A DNA stretch of 64,000 bases from Aquimonas sp. (GCA_022241605.1 JAKOMQ010000015.1:17116-81115), one strand, 5' to 3'; shown: positions 10,234 through 18,350, counted from the first letter of the stretch. The notes: generated from the sequence alone by a model not told the origin. Made by a program: numbers and translations.

Positions 10234-11037
10234 ATGAAAACCAAGCGCAAGACCTACGACGCCCTCCTCAAGCCCATGCAGCGGGAGCTGGTGCATGTGC
10301 AGCAGTGGCAGCAGGCCACCGGTACCCGCATCGTGATCCTGCTGGAGGGGCGCGATGCCGCCGGCAAGGGCGGCGTGATCAACGCCATGGCCAACACCCT
10401 GAACCCGCGCGCCTGCCGCGTGGTGGCACTGCCCAAGCCCAGCGACCGCGAGCGCACCCAGTGGTATTTCCAGCGCTACGTGGCCGAACTGCCCGCCGCT
10501 GGCGAAATCGTGCTGTTCGACCGCAGCTGGTACAACCGGGCCGGGGTCGAAAAGGTCATGGGCTACTGCAGCGACGCCGAATACCAGCGCTTCCTGGTGC
10601 AGGCGCCTGCGTTTGAAAAGATGCTGGTGGATGATGGCGTACTGCTGTTCAAGTACTGGCTGGCGGTCGACCAGGCCAAGCAGGAACTGCGGTTCGCCGA
10701 GCGCGCCGCCGATCCGCTCAAGCGCTGGAAGCTCAGCCCGGTGGATCTGGCTGCGCGCAGCCGCTACGGCGATTACGGCAACGCCCGCGAAGCCATGTTC
10801 CGCTCGACCCACAGCGCGCATGCGCCCTGGTGGGTCGTCGATTTCAACGACCAGCGCCGAGGCCGGCTGAATCTGATTCGCCATTTCCTTGACCACCTGC
10901 CCAGCCACAGCTCACCTGAGCCGGCGCTTGAGCTGGAGCCGCTGCCGGCGCCCCCGCAGCTGGAGCACTACGAGGGCAGCGTGCGCCCGATCGAAGACCG
11001 TTTCACGGACATCAACGGCAACGGCAACGCTGAATAG
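10234..11037 (+). CDS. ppk2: Polyphosphate kinase 2 family protein
   Basis: PPK2 enzymes transfer phosphate between polyphosphate and nucleotides, in most cases making GTP or ATP from the diphosphates. The protein has 267 residues, with a Walker A-like GRDAAGKGG at 39-47, the lid region KPSDRERTQWYFQRY, and the Walker B-region motif FDRSWYNRAGVEKVMGYC. This is the single-domain layout of class I/III enzymes. The C-terminal ~30 residues are proline- and glutamate-rich and not part of the fold. It is separated from prfA by about 50 bp. Whether it prefers GDP, ADP or AMP cannot be read from the sequence with confidence. Confidence 0.95.
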   Translation: MKTKRKTYDALLKPMQRELVHVQQWQQATGTRIVILLEGRDAAGKGGVINAMANTLNPRACRVVALPKPSDRERTQWYFQRYVAELPAAGEIVLFDRSWYNRAGVEKVMGYCSDAEYQRFLVQAPAFEKMLVDDGVLLFKYWLAVDQAKQELRFAERAADPLKRWKLSPVDLAARSRYGDYGNAREAMFRSTHSAHAPWWVVDFNDQRRGRLNLIRHFLDHLPSHSSPEPALELEPLPAPPQLEHYEGSVRPIEDRFTDINGNGNAE

Positions 11038-11486
11038 CGGAGCGTCGTCAGCCAGAAACGGTATCCGAGAGTCGCACCGCGTAACCGGCAGGCTGCGTCG
11101 ACATGCCATGGCTAGAGGCGGCGGCGGGGCGTGGCGCACACGGACGCCTCGGATACGCCTGAAGAGCTGCGAAGCGCCCTATCGGCGTTGCGCCCGACAC
11201 CTTTGCGTAGACAGCACGGGCGACTTCCTGGTCGCCCGTGCCTCGCTGGAGAGCCGCCATGGCCCTGCTGGGGGCGGCGTGCGGCGCAGGCTCGGGGACA
11301 GCTTGGCGATGGGCGGGAAGACTCCCTCCAGCGTCCGGTCGGGCTCCTCGGCGAGCGCAGGCGCGGAGGCTCAGGCCGGGCAGCCATCGGGAGGGCCTGC
11401 GGCAGCGCCGATGCGCACCGGGCGGCCGACTCGAAGTAACCCCGCTTCGGGCTTCTGTCGCGAAGCCCGCCGCTGCGCACGCGCGC
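11038..11486. other. Intergenic region without a recognisable gene
   Basis: About 450 bases between the convergent ppk2 and DUF1304 genes. The frames that are open here give Arg/Ala/Pro-rich, low-complexity translations with no family resemblance or ribosome-binding site. The only features are two hairpins: a perfect 10-bp one at 11215-11240 and a weaker 8-bp one at 11448-11469. It may be decayed sequence. Confidence 0.6.
11215..11240. terminator. Perfect GC-rich hairpin between convergent genes
   Basis: CACGGGCGAC and GTCGCCCGTG form a perfect 10-bp stem around the loop TTCCTG. It lies 178 bases after ppk2 and upstream of no obvious gene. Neither flank has a T-run, so an intrinsic terminator is possible but unproven. 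Confidence 0.35.
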
Positions 11487-11861
11487 CTAGCTGCGCCGGC
11501 GCGGATCGCGCTCCGCCAGCAGGACGCAAGCCATGGCGAGTGCCGCCGGCATCGCCTGCACCCACAGGATGCTGAGCTTGGCGGTGATGGCGCCAAACAG
11601 GCCGGCGGCGACTACGCAGCCGAGGAAGAACAGCTTGAGATCCAGACGGCGTGTCCACAGCGCCCAGATCAGGCCGAAAGCAAGAAAGCCGTTGTAGAGG
11701 CCCTGGTTCATGGCCAGCACGCGGGAAGCTTCGGCCTGTTCGGCGCTCATGCCGAAGATGCGCAGGCCAAGCGGCGCCGTCCAGAAAAACATCTCCAGCA
11801 CCAGAAAACCGAGGTGACTGATCACCACCACCGAGACCAAGGCCACCGCCAGCACTCGCAT
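11487..11861 (-). CDS. DUF1304 small integral membrane protein
   Basis: A 124-residue protein made almost wholly of four hydrophobic segments: AVALVSVVVISHLGFLVLEM, a segment around NGFLAFGLIWALW, FFLGCVVAAGLFGAITA, and QAMPAALAMACVLLA. The pattern MFFW...F before the second helix and MNQGLYNGFLAFGL are hallmarks of the DUF1304 family, whose function is not established. The ATG at 11861 has a strong ribosome-binding site (GGAGGTGGGCG). It stands alone, convergent with ppk2; copy A of the palindromic element lies 50 bp upstream of the start. Confidence 0.9.
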   Translation of the reverse strand: MRVLAVALVSVVVISHLGFLVLEMFFWTAPLGLRIFGMSAEQAEASRVLAMNQGLYNGFLAFGLIWALWTRRLDLKLFFLGCVVAAGLFGAITAKLSILWVQAMPAALAMACVLLAERDPRRRS

Positions 11862-11910
11862 CGCCCACCTCCACCCTTCGTGTCCGGACACTCTACTCCC
11901 GGACCGGCGC

Positions 11911-12093
11911 CTCAGATCGCGTGAAAAACCCAGACGCCGTAGCGAGGGAGTCGCTGGGCGTTCGTGGCAAAGCGCGGTGCGCGAATTGGAGGGAGTTTGG
12001 CGGGTCGAATGACCGCGGAGTTTGCGCAGCGCGCTGGCGCTACGGGCGCCCAGAGGCGGCCGCGGTAGGCGGATGGGTCTCACAGGCTCTCAG
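11911..12093. repeat. Palindromic intergenic element, full copy A
   Basis: The left end CTCAGATCGCGTGAAAAACC and the right end (read inward) CTGAGAGCCTGTGAGACCC are inverted repeats. Inside are CGCGGTGCGCGAAT and TTTGCGCAGCGCGC arms around a TTTGGCGGGTCGAAT centre. Base by base it follows copy B at 29888-30073 over its whole length. The right tip overlaps the TGA stop codon (12092-12090) of the diguanylate cyclase gene. Confidence 0.85.
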
Positions 12094-13196
12094 CCCGAAC
12101 CCCCGACGGAAGCAGGCGAACAACGCACCTGATTGCGTCCACCGGACTTGGCGGCATACAGAGCCATATCCGCACGCGCCAGCAGGCTGTCCATGGTGTC
12201 ACCGGAGCGGTAGGCCGACACGCCGGCGCTGAGGGTGACCCGACCCGCTTCCGGCATGGGCGCCTCCTGTATCGCTTCCCGCAGCCGCTCAGCGACCAGG
12301 ACCGCGCCCTCGATCGGCGTTTCGGCACAGATAAGCAGGAACTCCTCTCCGCCCCAGCGCCCCACCATGTCGCTCGCACGGCGGCCCCGCAACAGCACAT
12401 GGCCCAGGCATTGGAGCACCAGATCGCCTACGGCATGGCCGCAGCGATCGTTGACGTGCTTGAAGTGATCGATATCGACCAGAACCACGCTGAAGGGCGA
12501 GCCATGGCGCTGCGCGCGGGCCAGCTCCTCGGCCAGGCGCTGCTCCAGCTTGAGGCGGTTGTAGAGGCCGGTCAGGCGATCATGGGTGGACAGCTGATGC
12601 AGCTGGCGGTTGCTTTCAAGCAATGCGCGCAGCACCTGCTGCCGTGAGATTTCAGCATAGAGGGCGAGCAGCGCCAGACAGAGCAGGGCGCCGAGCAGAT
12701 TGAACTGTGCGATACGGTCGAATCCCGTCGGCGAATCCGGGGGCGCCAGCAGGGCCAGGCCGGCCGCCGTGAGCAGGGCCAGCCCGACGCAGGCCCAGAG
12801 GCCGCGCTGACGTCCCAGCAGGAAAAAAGCAAGGCTCGGGAAGGGGCCCAGCCAAATCAGGCTGTAATGGCCCAGCCCGATCAGGCTGATATAGCCGGCA
12901 ATGAAAAGGCCAACGAGGGCGACGGCACACCAGGCAGCAAAATCAAGCTGGCCGTGGCGCCGGTACCAGCCCATCAGAGCCAGAGCGGCCACCGCCGCGA
13001 TCGCGTCCAGCACGGCGATGCGGGGCTGGCCAAGCAGGAAAAGATTGAGCAGCAGGAACCCGCAGGCCATGACCGCAAGCACCAGCAGGCTCATGTTGAG
13101 CAGGACCACGCGACGATAGTCCGGGTCCTGCGGCCCGAACCGCCCGCCGTGGGTGAGGTAACGATGCAGAAGGCTGCGTCGACGCGCCAAGGCCAA
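12090..13196 (-). CDS. Membrane-bound diguanylate cyclase (GGDEF)
   Basis: This should make cyclic di-GMP from two GTP. The 368-residue protein has about six transmembrane segments in residues 30-190 (for example MSLLVLAVMACGFLLLNLFL and WACVGLALLTAAGLALLAP). A short helix leads into a GGDEF domain from about residue 205, with DRLTGLYNRLKLEQRL and the active-site variant GRWGGEEFLLI (GGEEF, which is active in characterised members). The start is a TTG at 13196; no ATG precedes the first helix. The N-terminal membrane sensor is not a named family I can place. The stop codon lies in the tip of repeat copy A. Confidence 0.92.
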   Translation of the reverse strand: MALARRRSLLHRYLTHGGRFGPQDPDYRRVVLLNMSLLVLAVMACGFLLLNLFLLGQPRIAVLDAIAAVAALALMGWYRRHGQLDFAAWCAVALVGLFIAGYISLIGLGHYSLIWLGPFPSLAFFLLGRQRGLWACVGLALLTAAGLALLAPPDSPTGFDRIAQFNLLGALLCLALLALYAEISRQQVLRALLESNRQLHQLSTHDRLTGLYNRLKLEQRLAEELARAQRHGSPFSVVLVDIDHFKHVNDRCGHAVGDLVLQCLGHVLLRGRRASDMVGRWGGEEFLLICAETPIEGAVLVAERLREAIQEAPMPEAGRVTLSAGVSAYRSGDTMDSLLARADMALYAAKSGGRNQVRCSPASVGGSG

Positions 13197-13852
13197 CTCG
13201 CGAATTGCGGAAGCAGTCGCGACTGTATCAGCTGCCGGAAGCCTCGCTGGCCGCTATCCGGGCGTGCGCAAAGCCTGACGCACCGTAGTGGGAGCGTCGC
13301 CGGGAGTCCGCAGCACGACGCGCTGCACGAGTACCCGGCAGTTCGGCACGAAGCTGGCCGCAGGATTCGTGCAGCGCGCCGCCGCCGGGAGCGTCCAGCA
13401 GCAGTGAAGGCAGACCGACGATGCTCGCTGCGCGACCCGAGGGCTGCGCCTACGCCGATGCGCCGAAACCGTCGGGCTGCGGCAACGGTTCTGGCGCGCT
13501 CGCGGAGCCTCCGCCGCTGCCGCGGTCCAGCGCGAGCGCGATATCCGCCAAGGCACGGCCAACGCCGGCGCATCCGGGCACCTTGCTGCATAGACGTGGC
13601 CGTGCGGACGCTGCTGGCTGAACGCGAGCCCCGGGCGGCCTTCGCGCGCAGCACTGCTGGAGCCTCTGCGCTGCTAAACTGCGCCCCGCTTGAACCCGTG
13701 TGCGCCTTTCGGCCCCGTCGTTTCCGCTCCCACCCCCGTCCTACGAGTGTCCTTGCCACGCGCACGGACCGGCGGGCCGCCAACAGCGTTGGCGATCGAG
13801 CGCTCTCTCCGGCCTGCAAGGTGCGATCCACTCCACCTTGCGGAGCTCCAAC
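13197..13852. other. Long intergenic region between divergent cyclase and deaD
   Basis: About 650 bases with no convincing gene; open frames are Arg/Ala/Pro-rich shadows. It contains a decayed core of the palindromic element (13300-13410). A possible -10 box TAAACT at 13675-13680 would give deaD an untranslated leader of roughly 165 nt; long leaders are known on cold-shock helicase mRNAs. The promoter reading is weak, since no good -35 is visible. Confidence 0.5.
13300..13410. repeat. Decayed core of the palindromic element (copy C)
   Basis: The stretch contains CGCAGGATTCGTGCAGCGCG followed by CCGCCGCCGGGAGCGTCCAGC, matching CGCAGGATTCGCGCAGCGCG and GCTGCCGCCACGAGCGTCCAGC of copy B in the same order. 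The partner arm GACGCGCTGCACGAG also fits. The A-rich terminal repeats are missing. Confidence 0.6.
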
Positions 13853-15646
13853 ATGCACGCTGAATCCACTGCCGCCGACGCGGCCGGTGTTCGTTTTGCC
13901 GATCTCGGGCTGTCGCCCGCCCTGCTCGAAGCCATCACCTCGGTAGGCTACGAGATACCCTCGCCGATCCAGGCGGCCACCATCCCAACGCTGCTGTCAG
14001 GCCAGGATGTGCTCGGACAGGCCCAGACCGGCACCGGCAAGACGGCCGCATTCGCCCTGCCGATCCTGTCGCGCCTCGACCTGTCGCAAAAAGCACCCCA
14101 GGCGATCGTACTGGCGCCCACTCGCGAACTGGCCATCCAGGTGGCCGAAGCCTTCCAGCGCTACGCCTCGCACATGCCGGGCTTCCATGTCCTGCCGATC
14201 TACGGTGGACAGGGCTACGCACCGCAGCTCACCGGATTGAAGCGCGGCGCTCACGTGGTGGTCGGCACGCCGGGGCGCATCATCGATCACCTCGAACGCG
14301 GCTCGCTGGATCTGTCAAAGCTGCGTTTTGTCGTGCTGGACGAGGCCGACGAGATGCTGCGCATGGGCTTCATCGACGATGTCGAGTCCATCCTGAAGAA
14401 GACCCCGTCCAGCCGCCAGGTCGCGCTGTTCTCCGCAACGATGCCACCACGCATCCGCGCGATCGCGCAGACCCACCTGCGCAATCCGCGCGAAGTCACG
14501 ATCACCGCCAAGACCACCACCGCCAAGAACATCCGCCAGCGCTTCTGGCTGGTATCGGGCATGCACAAGCTGGATGCGCTTACCCGCATCCTCGAAGCTG
14601 AAACCTTCGAGGCAATGCTGGTCTTCGCCCGCACCAAGCAGGCCACCGAGGAACTGGCGCAGAAACTTGCCGCCCGCGGATTCTCCGCCGCCGCGCTCAA
14701 CGGCGACGTGCCGCAGGCGGTGCGCGAACGCACCGTGCAGCGGCTCAAGGATGGCGATCTCGACATCATCGTGGCGACCGACGTGGCGGCCCGCGGACTC
14801 GACGTGGAACGGATCAGCCACGTGCTGAACTACGACATTCCCCACGACACCGAAAGCTACGTGCACCGGATCGGCCGCACCGGCCGTGCGGGCCGCAGCG
14901 GCGATGCGATCCTGTTCGTCGCGCCGCGCGAGCGTCATCTGCTGCGCACCATCGAGCGCGCCACGCGCCAGCCGATCGAACCGATGGCCCTGCCGTCTGT
15001 GGACACGGTCAACGAGCAGCGCCTCAATCGCTTCCGCGAACAGATCCTGGAGGCGCTCACCGACCCGCAGCTTGACGGCTATCGCAGCGTCATCGAGCGT
15101 ATCGAGAGCGAGCAGAACATCCCGGCCATCGAGATCGCCGCCGCACTCGCCCGCCTGCACCGCGGAGACACGCCTCTGCTGTTGCCTCCGGACCGACCGA
15201 CACCGGCCCTGCGCGAGCGCGAGCGCGGCGAGCGTTCCGAGCACGCGCCGCGCGATCGCTCTGAACGGGAGGACCGTGCACCGCGTGAACGGGCCGAACG
15301 GGAGCCGCGTCCGCAGCGCGAGATGGCCAGTGACTACGCCTTCGAAACCTACCGGGTCGAAGTCGGCCACGTACACGGAGTCAAGCCCGGCAACCTGGTC
15401 GGCGCCATCGCCAACGAAGCGGGCATTGATGCCAAGCACATCGGACGTATCGACATCCGGGGCGACCACAGCCTGATTGACCTGCCGGAGGGCATGCCAG
15501 AGGACTTGATGCAACATCTGCAGCAAGTCCGCGTCGGCGGCCAGCGCCTGCGCCTGCGTCAGGCCAGCGCACAGGACAAAGCGATGACAGCGGTACGACC
15601 GAAGCCAACGGGCAAGCGGCCGCCACGCGCGCCGAATCGCTACTGA
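13853..15646 (+). CDS. deaD: ATP-dependent RNA helicase DeaD/CsdA
   Basis: DeaD unwinds RNA in ribosome assembly and mRNA decay, especially in the cold. From the ATG at 13853 (preceded by GGAG) the product has 597 residues. Motifs in order are the Q-motif (SPIQAATIP), Walker A AQTGTGKT, PTRELAIQ, GTPGR, DEAD in VLDEADEMLRMGF, SAT, and HRIGRTGRAGR of the second RecA domain. These are followed by a charged Arg/Glu-rich linker and a DbpA-type RNA-binding domain (VEVGHVHGVKPGNLVGAIAN). The C-terminal tail is basic. This order separates it from the shorter DbpA at 58872. A terminator follows. Confidence 0.96.
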   Translation: MHAESTAADAAGVRFADLGLSPALLEAITSVGYEIPSPIQAATIPTLLSGQDVLGQAQTGTGKTAAFALPILSRLDLSQKAPQAIVLAPTRELAIQVAEAFQRYASHMPGFHVLPIYGGQGYAPQLTGLKRGAHVVVGTPGRIIDHLERGSLDLSKLRFVVLDEADEMLRMGFIDDVESILKKTPSSRQVALFSATMPPRIRAIAQTHLRNPREVTITAKTTTAKNIRQRFWLVSGMHKLDALTRILEAETFEAMLVFARTKQATEELAQKLAARGFSAAALNGDVPQAVRERTVQRLKDGDLDIIVATDVAARGLDVERISHVLNYDIPHDTESYVHRIGRTGRAGRSGDAILFVAPRERHLLRTIERATRQPIEPMALPSVDTVNEQRLNRFREQILEALTDPQLDGYRSVIERIESEQNIPAIEIAAALARLHRGDTPLLLPPDRPTPALRERERGERSEHAPRDRSEREDRAPRERAEREPRPQREMASDYAFETYRVEVGHVHGVKPGNLVGAIANEAGIDAKHIGRIDIRGDHSLIDLPEGMPEDLMQHLQQVRVGGQRLRLRQASAQDKAMTAVRPKPTGKRPPRAPNRY

Positions 15647-15673
15647 AATCCGGCCATCGATTCCGGCAAAGAC

Positions 15674-15700
15674 AAAGGCCCCGCCATCTGCGGGGCCTTT
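15674..15700 (+). terminator. Intrinsic terminator after deaD
   Basis: AAAGGCCCCG and CGGGGCCTTT form a perfect 10-bp stem around CCATCTG, 28 bases after the deaD stop. The stem ends in TTT; the following tract is only moderately T-rich. The A/T flanks would let it work on both strands. Confidence 0.8.
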
Positions 15701-15715
15701 GCATTCTGGGCAGAG

Positions 15716-15757
15716 CTTGAGAGCCTGCGAAAAAACCACCCGCCTGCTGCGGCCGCG
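15716..15757. repeat. End fragment of the palindromic element (copy D)
   Basis: CTTGAGAGCCTGCGAAAAAA followed by CCACCCGCCTGCTGCGGCCGC matches, almost base for base, the inward-read right end of copy B. After this point the sequence diverges, so only about 42 bp of the element is recognisable. It lies just after the deaD terminator. Confidence 0.75.
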
Positions 15758-16163
15758 AAGCTGGCACGCAAGTACTCGATTCAGCGTGACTCAATCCTGA
15801 CCGTCGCCGGACGTGCGACGTCTGCTCAACTCGCGGACGGCGTTGATCCGATCTTTCGCGGCGCGTCGCGCGCGACAGCTCGCGAGCGGGCTGGCGCCAC
15901 GGCAACCAAGGGCCGGCTGACGTAGTTACGCTGAGCTTGGCTGCGCCCGGAGCGAGCGGACGTGCCGACGCGGCAGCGAAGGCGTCGCCGTGCGTTACCG
16001 GCAGCGTGCGTAGCATCAAGACTTGCCACCCTGAAGAGCACGGTGCGCGCTGAACGTGCATGGCGCGCTGCGTTCACTGGCATCCAGCGACGCCCACCGT
16101 CGGCGAACGGATATTGCGTTCGCCCCCGGAGGACGACAGAGGAGGTGCAGCGAGTGGTTTCCT

Positions 16164-17360
16164 TCAGTCGCCCATCAGCTTCTGGCGGTGCTCCCAGCGC
16201 TCCTGTGCGTCCAGGCACAGCGTGGCGATCGGACGTGCCTCAAGACGGTCGATGCCAATCTCCTCGCCGGTTTCCTCGCAGTAGCCGTAGGAACCGTCAT
16301 CCACCCGCTTGAGTGCCTTTTCGATCTTGTTGATCAGCTTGCGGTAACGATCGCGCGTGCGGAGCTCAAGCGAGTTTTCGGTCTCGCGGGTGGCGCGCTC
16401 TGCTTCATCGCCGACATCACGAACCTCCTCGCGAAGGTTGTCGATAGTCTGCTTCGACTCCTCGACCAGCTCCGCGCGCCAGTTGATCAGCTTCTGGCGG
16501 AAGTATTCGAGATGGGTCGGGCCCATGTACTCCTCGCCGGCCCGCGGCTTGTAGCCTGCCGGCAGATCCACGCGCGTTGTCTGCACCGGCGCCATGGGCT
16601 CCACCACGGCCGGCCGGCTGGGCTTCACCGCGCGGGCGCGCGTGCCTTCCTCGACAACGGGTGCGGCGGGTTTCTTGTCCTTGCTTGAACCTGACTTCAT
16701 CGTGTTCCCTGTTGCGGTCGCGGCGTCCCTGCGCGGGCTGCCGGCCTTAGTCGGCGCGGGCGCCGCCGGAGCCGGCGGGGGCGCCTCGATCACGTTAACC
16801 GTGCGGCCTGTGGTTTTCTTGACAGGCTTCGCTTTGTTGGAAGAAGCGGCCTTAGGCTCGCTCCGCTTGACCATACCGACCACCGCCTGGGCAATCTTCT
16901 TCACCGCGGAAGCCGCCTTGGTGGCAACCGTGCTGCCGACCGCAGCCTTGGAGGCTGCCGCTGGCGTGGGCTTGGCAGGCTTGACCGGTTTGGCGGCCGC
17001 CTTGACCGTTTTTGCCGGCTTCGCCGCAGGCTTCGCTGGCTTCTGCTGGACCTTGGCCTTGGCCTTTGGAATGGCCTCAGCCTTGGGCTTGGGCTTGGCT
17101 GCAGGCTTGGTCTTGGCTGCAGGTTTGGTCTTGGCTGCAGGTTTGGTCTTTGCCACAGGCTTGACCGCTACCTTGGCACCAGCCGCCTTCACCGCAGCCT
17201 TCTTGGCTGCCGTTTTCGCCGGAGCGCTGGCCACTGCCGGCCTGGACGCCGCCTTGACGGCGGTCTTCGGCGCGGCGGCCTTGGGCGCTGTCCGTTGAGT
17301 GCCGGCGGCCTTGGCCGCCCCTTTGGCTTGCGCCTTAACCGCTTTCGACTTCGCTGCCAC
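16164..17360 (-). CDS. dksA: DksA-family transcription factor with long Ala/Lys/Pro-rich N-terminal tail
   Basis: DksA binds the RNA polymerase secondary channel and, with ppGpp, controls stable RNA and amino-acid promoters. The 398-residue product is far longer than E. coli DksA (151). Residues 1 to about 260 are a disordered, basic Ala/Lys/Pro tail with KTKPAA repeats, like histone-H1-type tails. The last ~140 residues are the DksA coiled coil and globular part (WRAELVEESKQTIDNLRE, EIGIDRLEARPIATLC). The zinc site has only two of the four usual Cys: CEET and CLDA in place of CxxC and CxxC. The start is GTG, with the strong site AAGGAAGGG. Whether it is the only DksA in the genome cannot be told. 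Confidence 0.93.
   Translation of the reverse strand: MAAKSKAVKAQAKGAAKAAGTQRTAPKAAAPKTAVKAASRPAVASAPAKTAAKKAAVKAAGAKVAVKPVAKTKPAAKTKPAAKTKPAAKPKPKAEAIPKAKAKVQQKPAKPAAKPAKTVKAAAKPVKPAKPTPAAASKAAVGSTVATKAASAVKKIAQAVVGMVKRSEPKAASSNKAKPVKKTTGRTVNVIEAPPPAPAAPAPTKAGSPRRDAATATGNTMKSGSSKDKKPAAPVVEEGTRARAVKPSRPAVVEPMAPVQTTRVDLPAGYKPRAGEEYMGPTHLEYFRQKLINWRAELVEESKQTIDNLREEVRDVGDEAERATRETENSLELRTRDRYRKLINKIEKALKRVDDGSYGYCEETGEEIGIDRLEARPIATLCLDAQERWEHRQKLMGD
17098..17152. repeat. 18-bp tandem repeat inside dksA tail
   Basis: Three near-identical 18-bp units (of the form GGTCTTGGCTGCAGGTTT) encode the repeated hexapeptide KTKPAA in the DksA tail. Such units can expand or contract by slippage in frame. 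Confidence 0.85.
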
Positions 17361-17545
17361 GTTAGCCCTTCCTTTATGAGTTGCCTTGAGGCCCAGCGGG
17401 CGCGTGTTATAGCTGCTGCGTCGCCCGGGGGCAAGCAGAGACTTTTCGCGCCTTCCCCGGATACTGCACCTGCATCGCTACCTGTACGATCAGAAGGCGT
17501 TCGTGCCCAGCCTCGTGACCGCCCCTACCGAGCTCGCCACCCAGC

Positions 17546-17818
17546 ATGCGCCACCTCCTGATCCTACTCCTGCGTGGCTACAAGCGGTTCATCAGCCCGC
17601 TGCTGGGCCAACACTGCCGCTTCGAGCCCAGCTGCTCCGAGTATTCGATGCAGGCGATCGAGCGCTTTGGCGCGCTGCGCGGAAGCTGGCTGACGCTGCG
17701 TCGCCTGCTGCGCTGCCAGCCGCTGTGCGATGGCGGCGAAGACCCGGTGCCGGATCGTTGGCCGCGACCCGGGGAGCATCGGCGCTGTCGCTGTGGCGAA
17801 CGCCAGCCGCCAACCTGA
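17546..17818 (+). CDS. yidD: Membrane protein insertion efficiency factor YidD
   Basis: YidD is a small inner-membrane-associated protein that helps YidC/Sec-dependent membrane insertion. The 90-residue product begins [20 protein letters not shown] and carries the diagnostic [19 protein letters not shown]. The C-terminal part is Cys/Arg-rich and unusual (HRRCRCGER). It is not beside rpmH-rnpA-yidC, its usual neighbours, but stands alone ahead of yajQ, 35 bp apart. Confidence 0.93.
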   Translation: MRHLLILLLRGYKRFISPLLGQHCRFEPSCSEYSMQAIERFGALRGSWLTLRRLLRCQPLCDGGEDPVPDRWPRPGEHRRCRCGERQPPT

Positions 17819-17853
17819 ACCGCCCCCGCCCTCCTCAACACATCGGAATTGCC

Positions 17854-18336
17854 ATGCCCTCATTTGACGCCGTTTCCCAGGTTGACGACCACGAGCTGAC
17901 CAACGCGGTCGATCAAGCCAACCGCGAGCTCGGCAAACGCTTCGATTTCCGCGGCAGCCAAGCCGCCTTCGATCGCGAGGATGGCCGCGTGCAGCTGCGT
18001 GCAGACAGCGAATTCCAGCTGCAGCAGATGATGGAGATCCTGCGTCAACGCCTGACCGCACGCGCCATCGATGTCCGCTGCCTGGATCCGTCCGAGCCGG
18101 AAACCAATGTCGCCGGCGCGCGCCAGTCGGTCGCGGTCAAACAGGGCATCGAGCAAGCCGTCGCCAAGAAAATCGCTGCCTCGCTCAAGGCCAGCGGGCT
18201 CAAGGTCGACAGCCAGATCCAGGGTGACAAGCTGCGGGTGAGCGCCAAGAAACGCGACGATCTGCAGGCAGCGATCGCGCTGCTGCGCAAGTCCGACTTT
18301 GAGCTGCCGCTGCAGTTCGAGAACTTCCGCGACTGA
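17854..18336 (+). CDS. yajQ: YajQ family nucleotide-binding protein
   Basis: YajQ proteins bind nucleotides; the Xanthomonas homologue has been reported to bind cyclic di-GMP and act on transcription. The 160-residue product starts MPSFDAVSQVDDHELTNAVD and has the family's RFDFRGSQAAF and the C-terminal GLKVDSQIQGDKLRVSAKKR. The ATG at 17854 was chosen because the family N-terminus starts here, although the frame is open upstream through yidD. A hairpin overlaps its stop codon. The link with the cyclic di-GMP genes nearby (12.1 kb, 19 kb) is suggestive only. Confidence 0.95.
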   Translation: MPSFDAVSQVDDHELTNAVDQANRELGKRFDFRGSQAAFDREDGRVQLRADSEFQLQQMMEILRQRLTARAIDVRCLDPSEPETNVAGARQSVAVKQGIEQAVAKKIAASLKASGLKVDSQIQGDKLRVSAKKRDDLQAAIALLRKSDFELPLQFENFRD

Positions 18337-18350
18337 GCCGCCCGCTCAGT
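18332..18350. terminator. Hairpin carrying both stop codons of convergent yajQ and the TetR gene
   Basis: ACTGAGC and GCTCAGT form a 7-bp perfect stem with a 5-base loop. The TGA of yajQ lies in one arm and the TGA of the convergent repressor gene in the other. No T-run follows on either side, so a bidirectional terminator is only a candidate. Confidence 0.45.

Larger units (their letters stand above)
15647..16163. other. Intergenic region between convergent deaD and dksA
   Basis: About 515 bases holding the deaD terminator and an end fragment of the palindromic element (15716-15757). Beyond those there are no features I can assign; frames on both strands give Arg/Ala-rich translations without family signs. 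Confidence 0.6.

Noticed and set aside
11448..11469. Hairpin CGGGCTTC/GAAGCCCG as a terminator for the DUF1304 gene
   Set aside because: It lies just after the DUF1304 stop on the minus strand, but there is no T-run and the stem is short, so I did not list it as a feature.
11048..11486. Possible small genes on either strand in the ppk2-DUF1304 gap
   Set aside because: All translations are Arg/Ala/Pro-rich shadows of each other and none has a plausible start signal.
15700..16163. Possible gene or further element copy between deaD and dksA
   Set aside because: Beyond the first 42 bp of the element end I could not align the rest with copies A or B with any confidence, and no frame looks coding.
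17098..17152. CRISPR-like repeat array
   Set aside because: The 18-bp repeats are contiguous, in frame and encode the KTKPAA tail repeats of DksA; there are no spacers. No CRISPR array was seen anywhere in the window.
17546..17818. Reading the yajQ frame as starting at 17503 to give a longer fused protein
   Set aside because: The upstream part overlaps yidD in another frame and is low-complexity; YajQ family proteins begin at the MPSFD segment at 17854.
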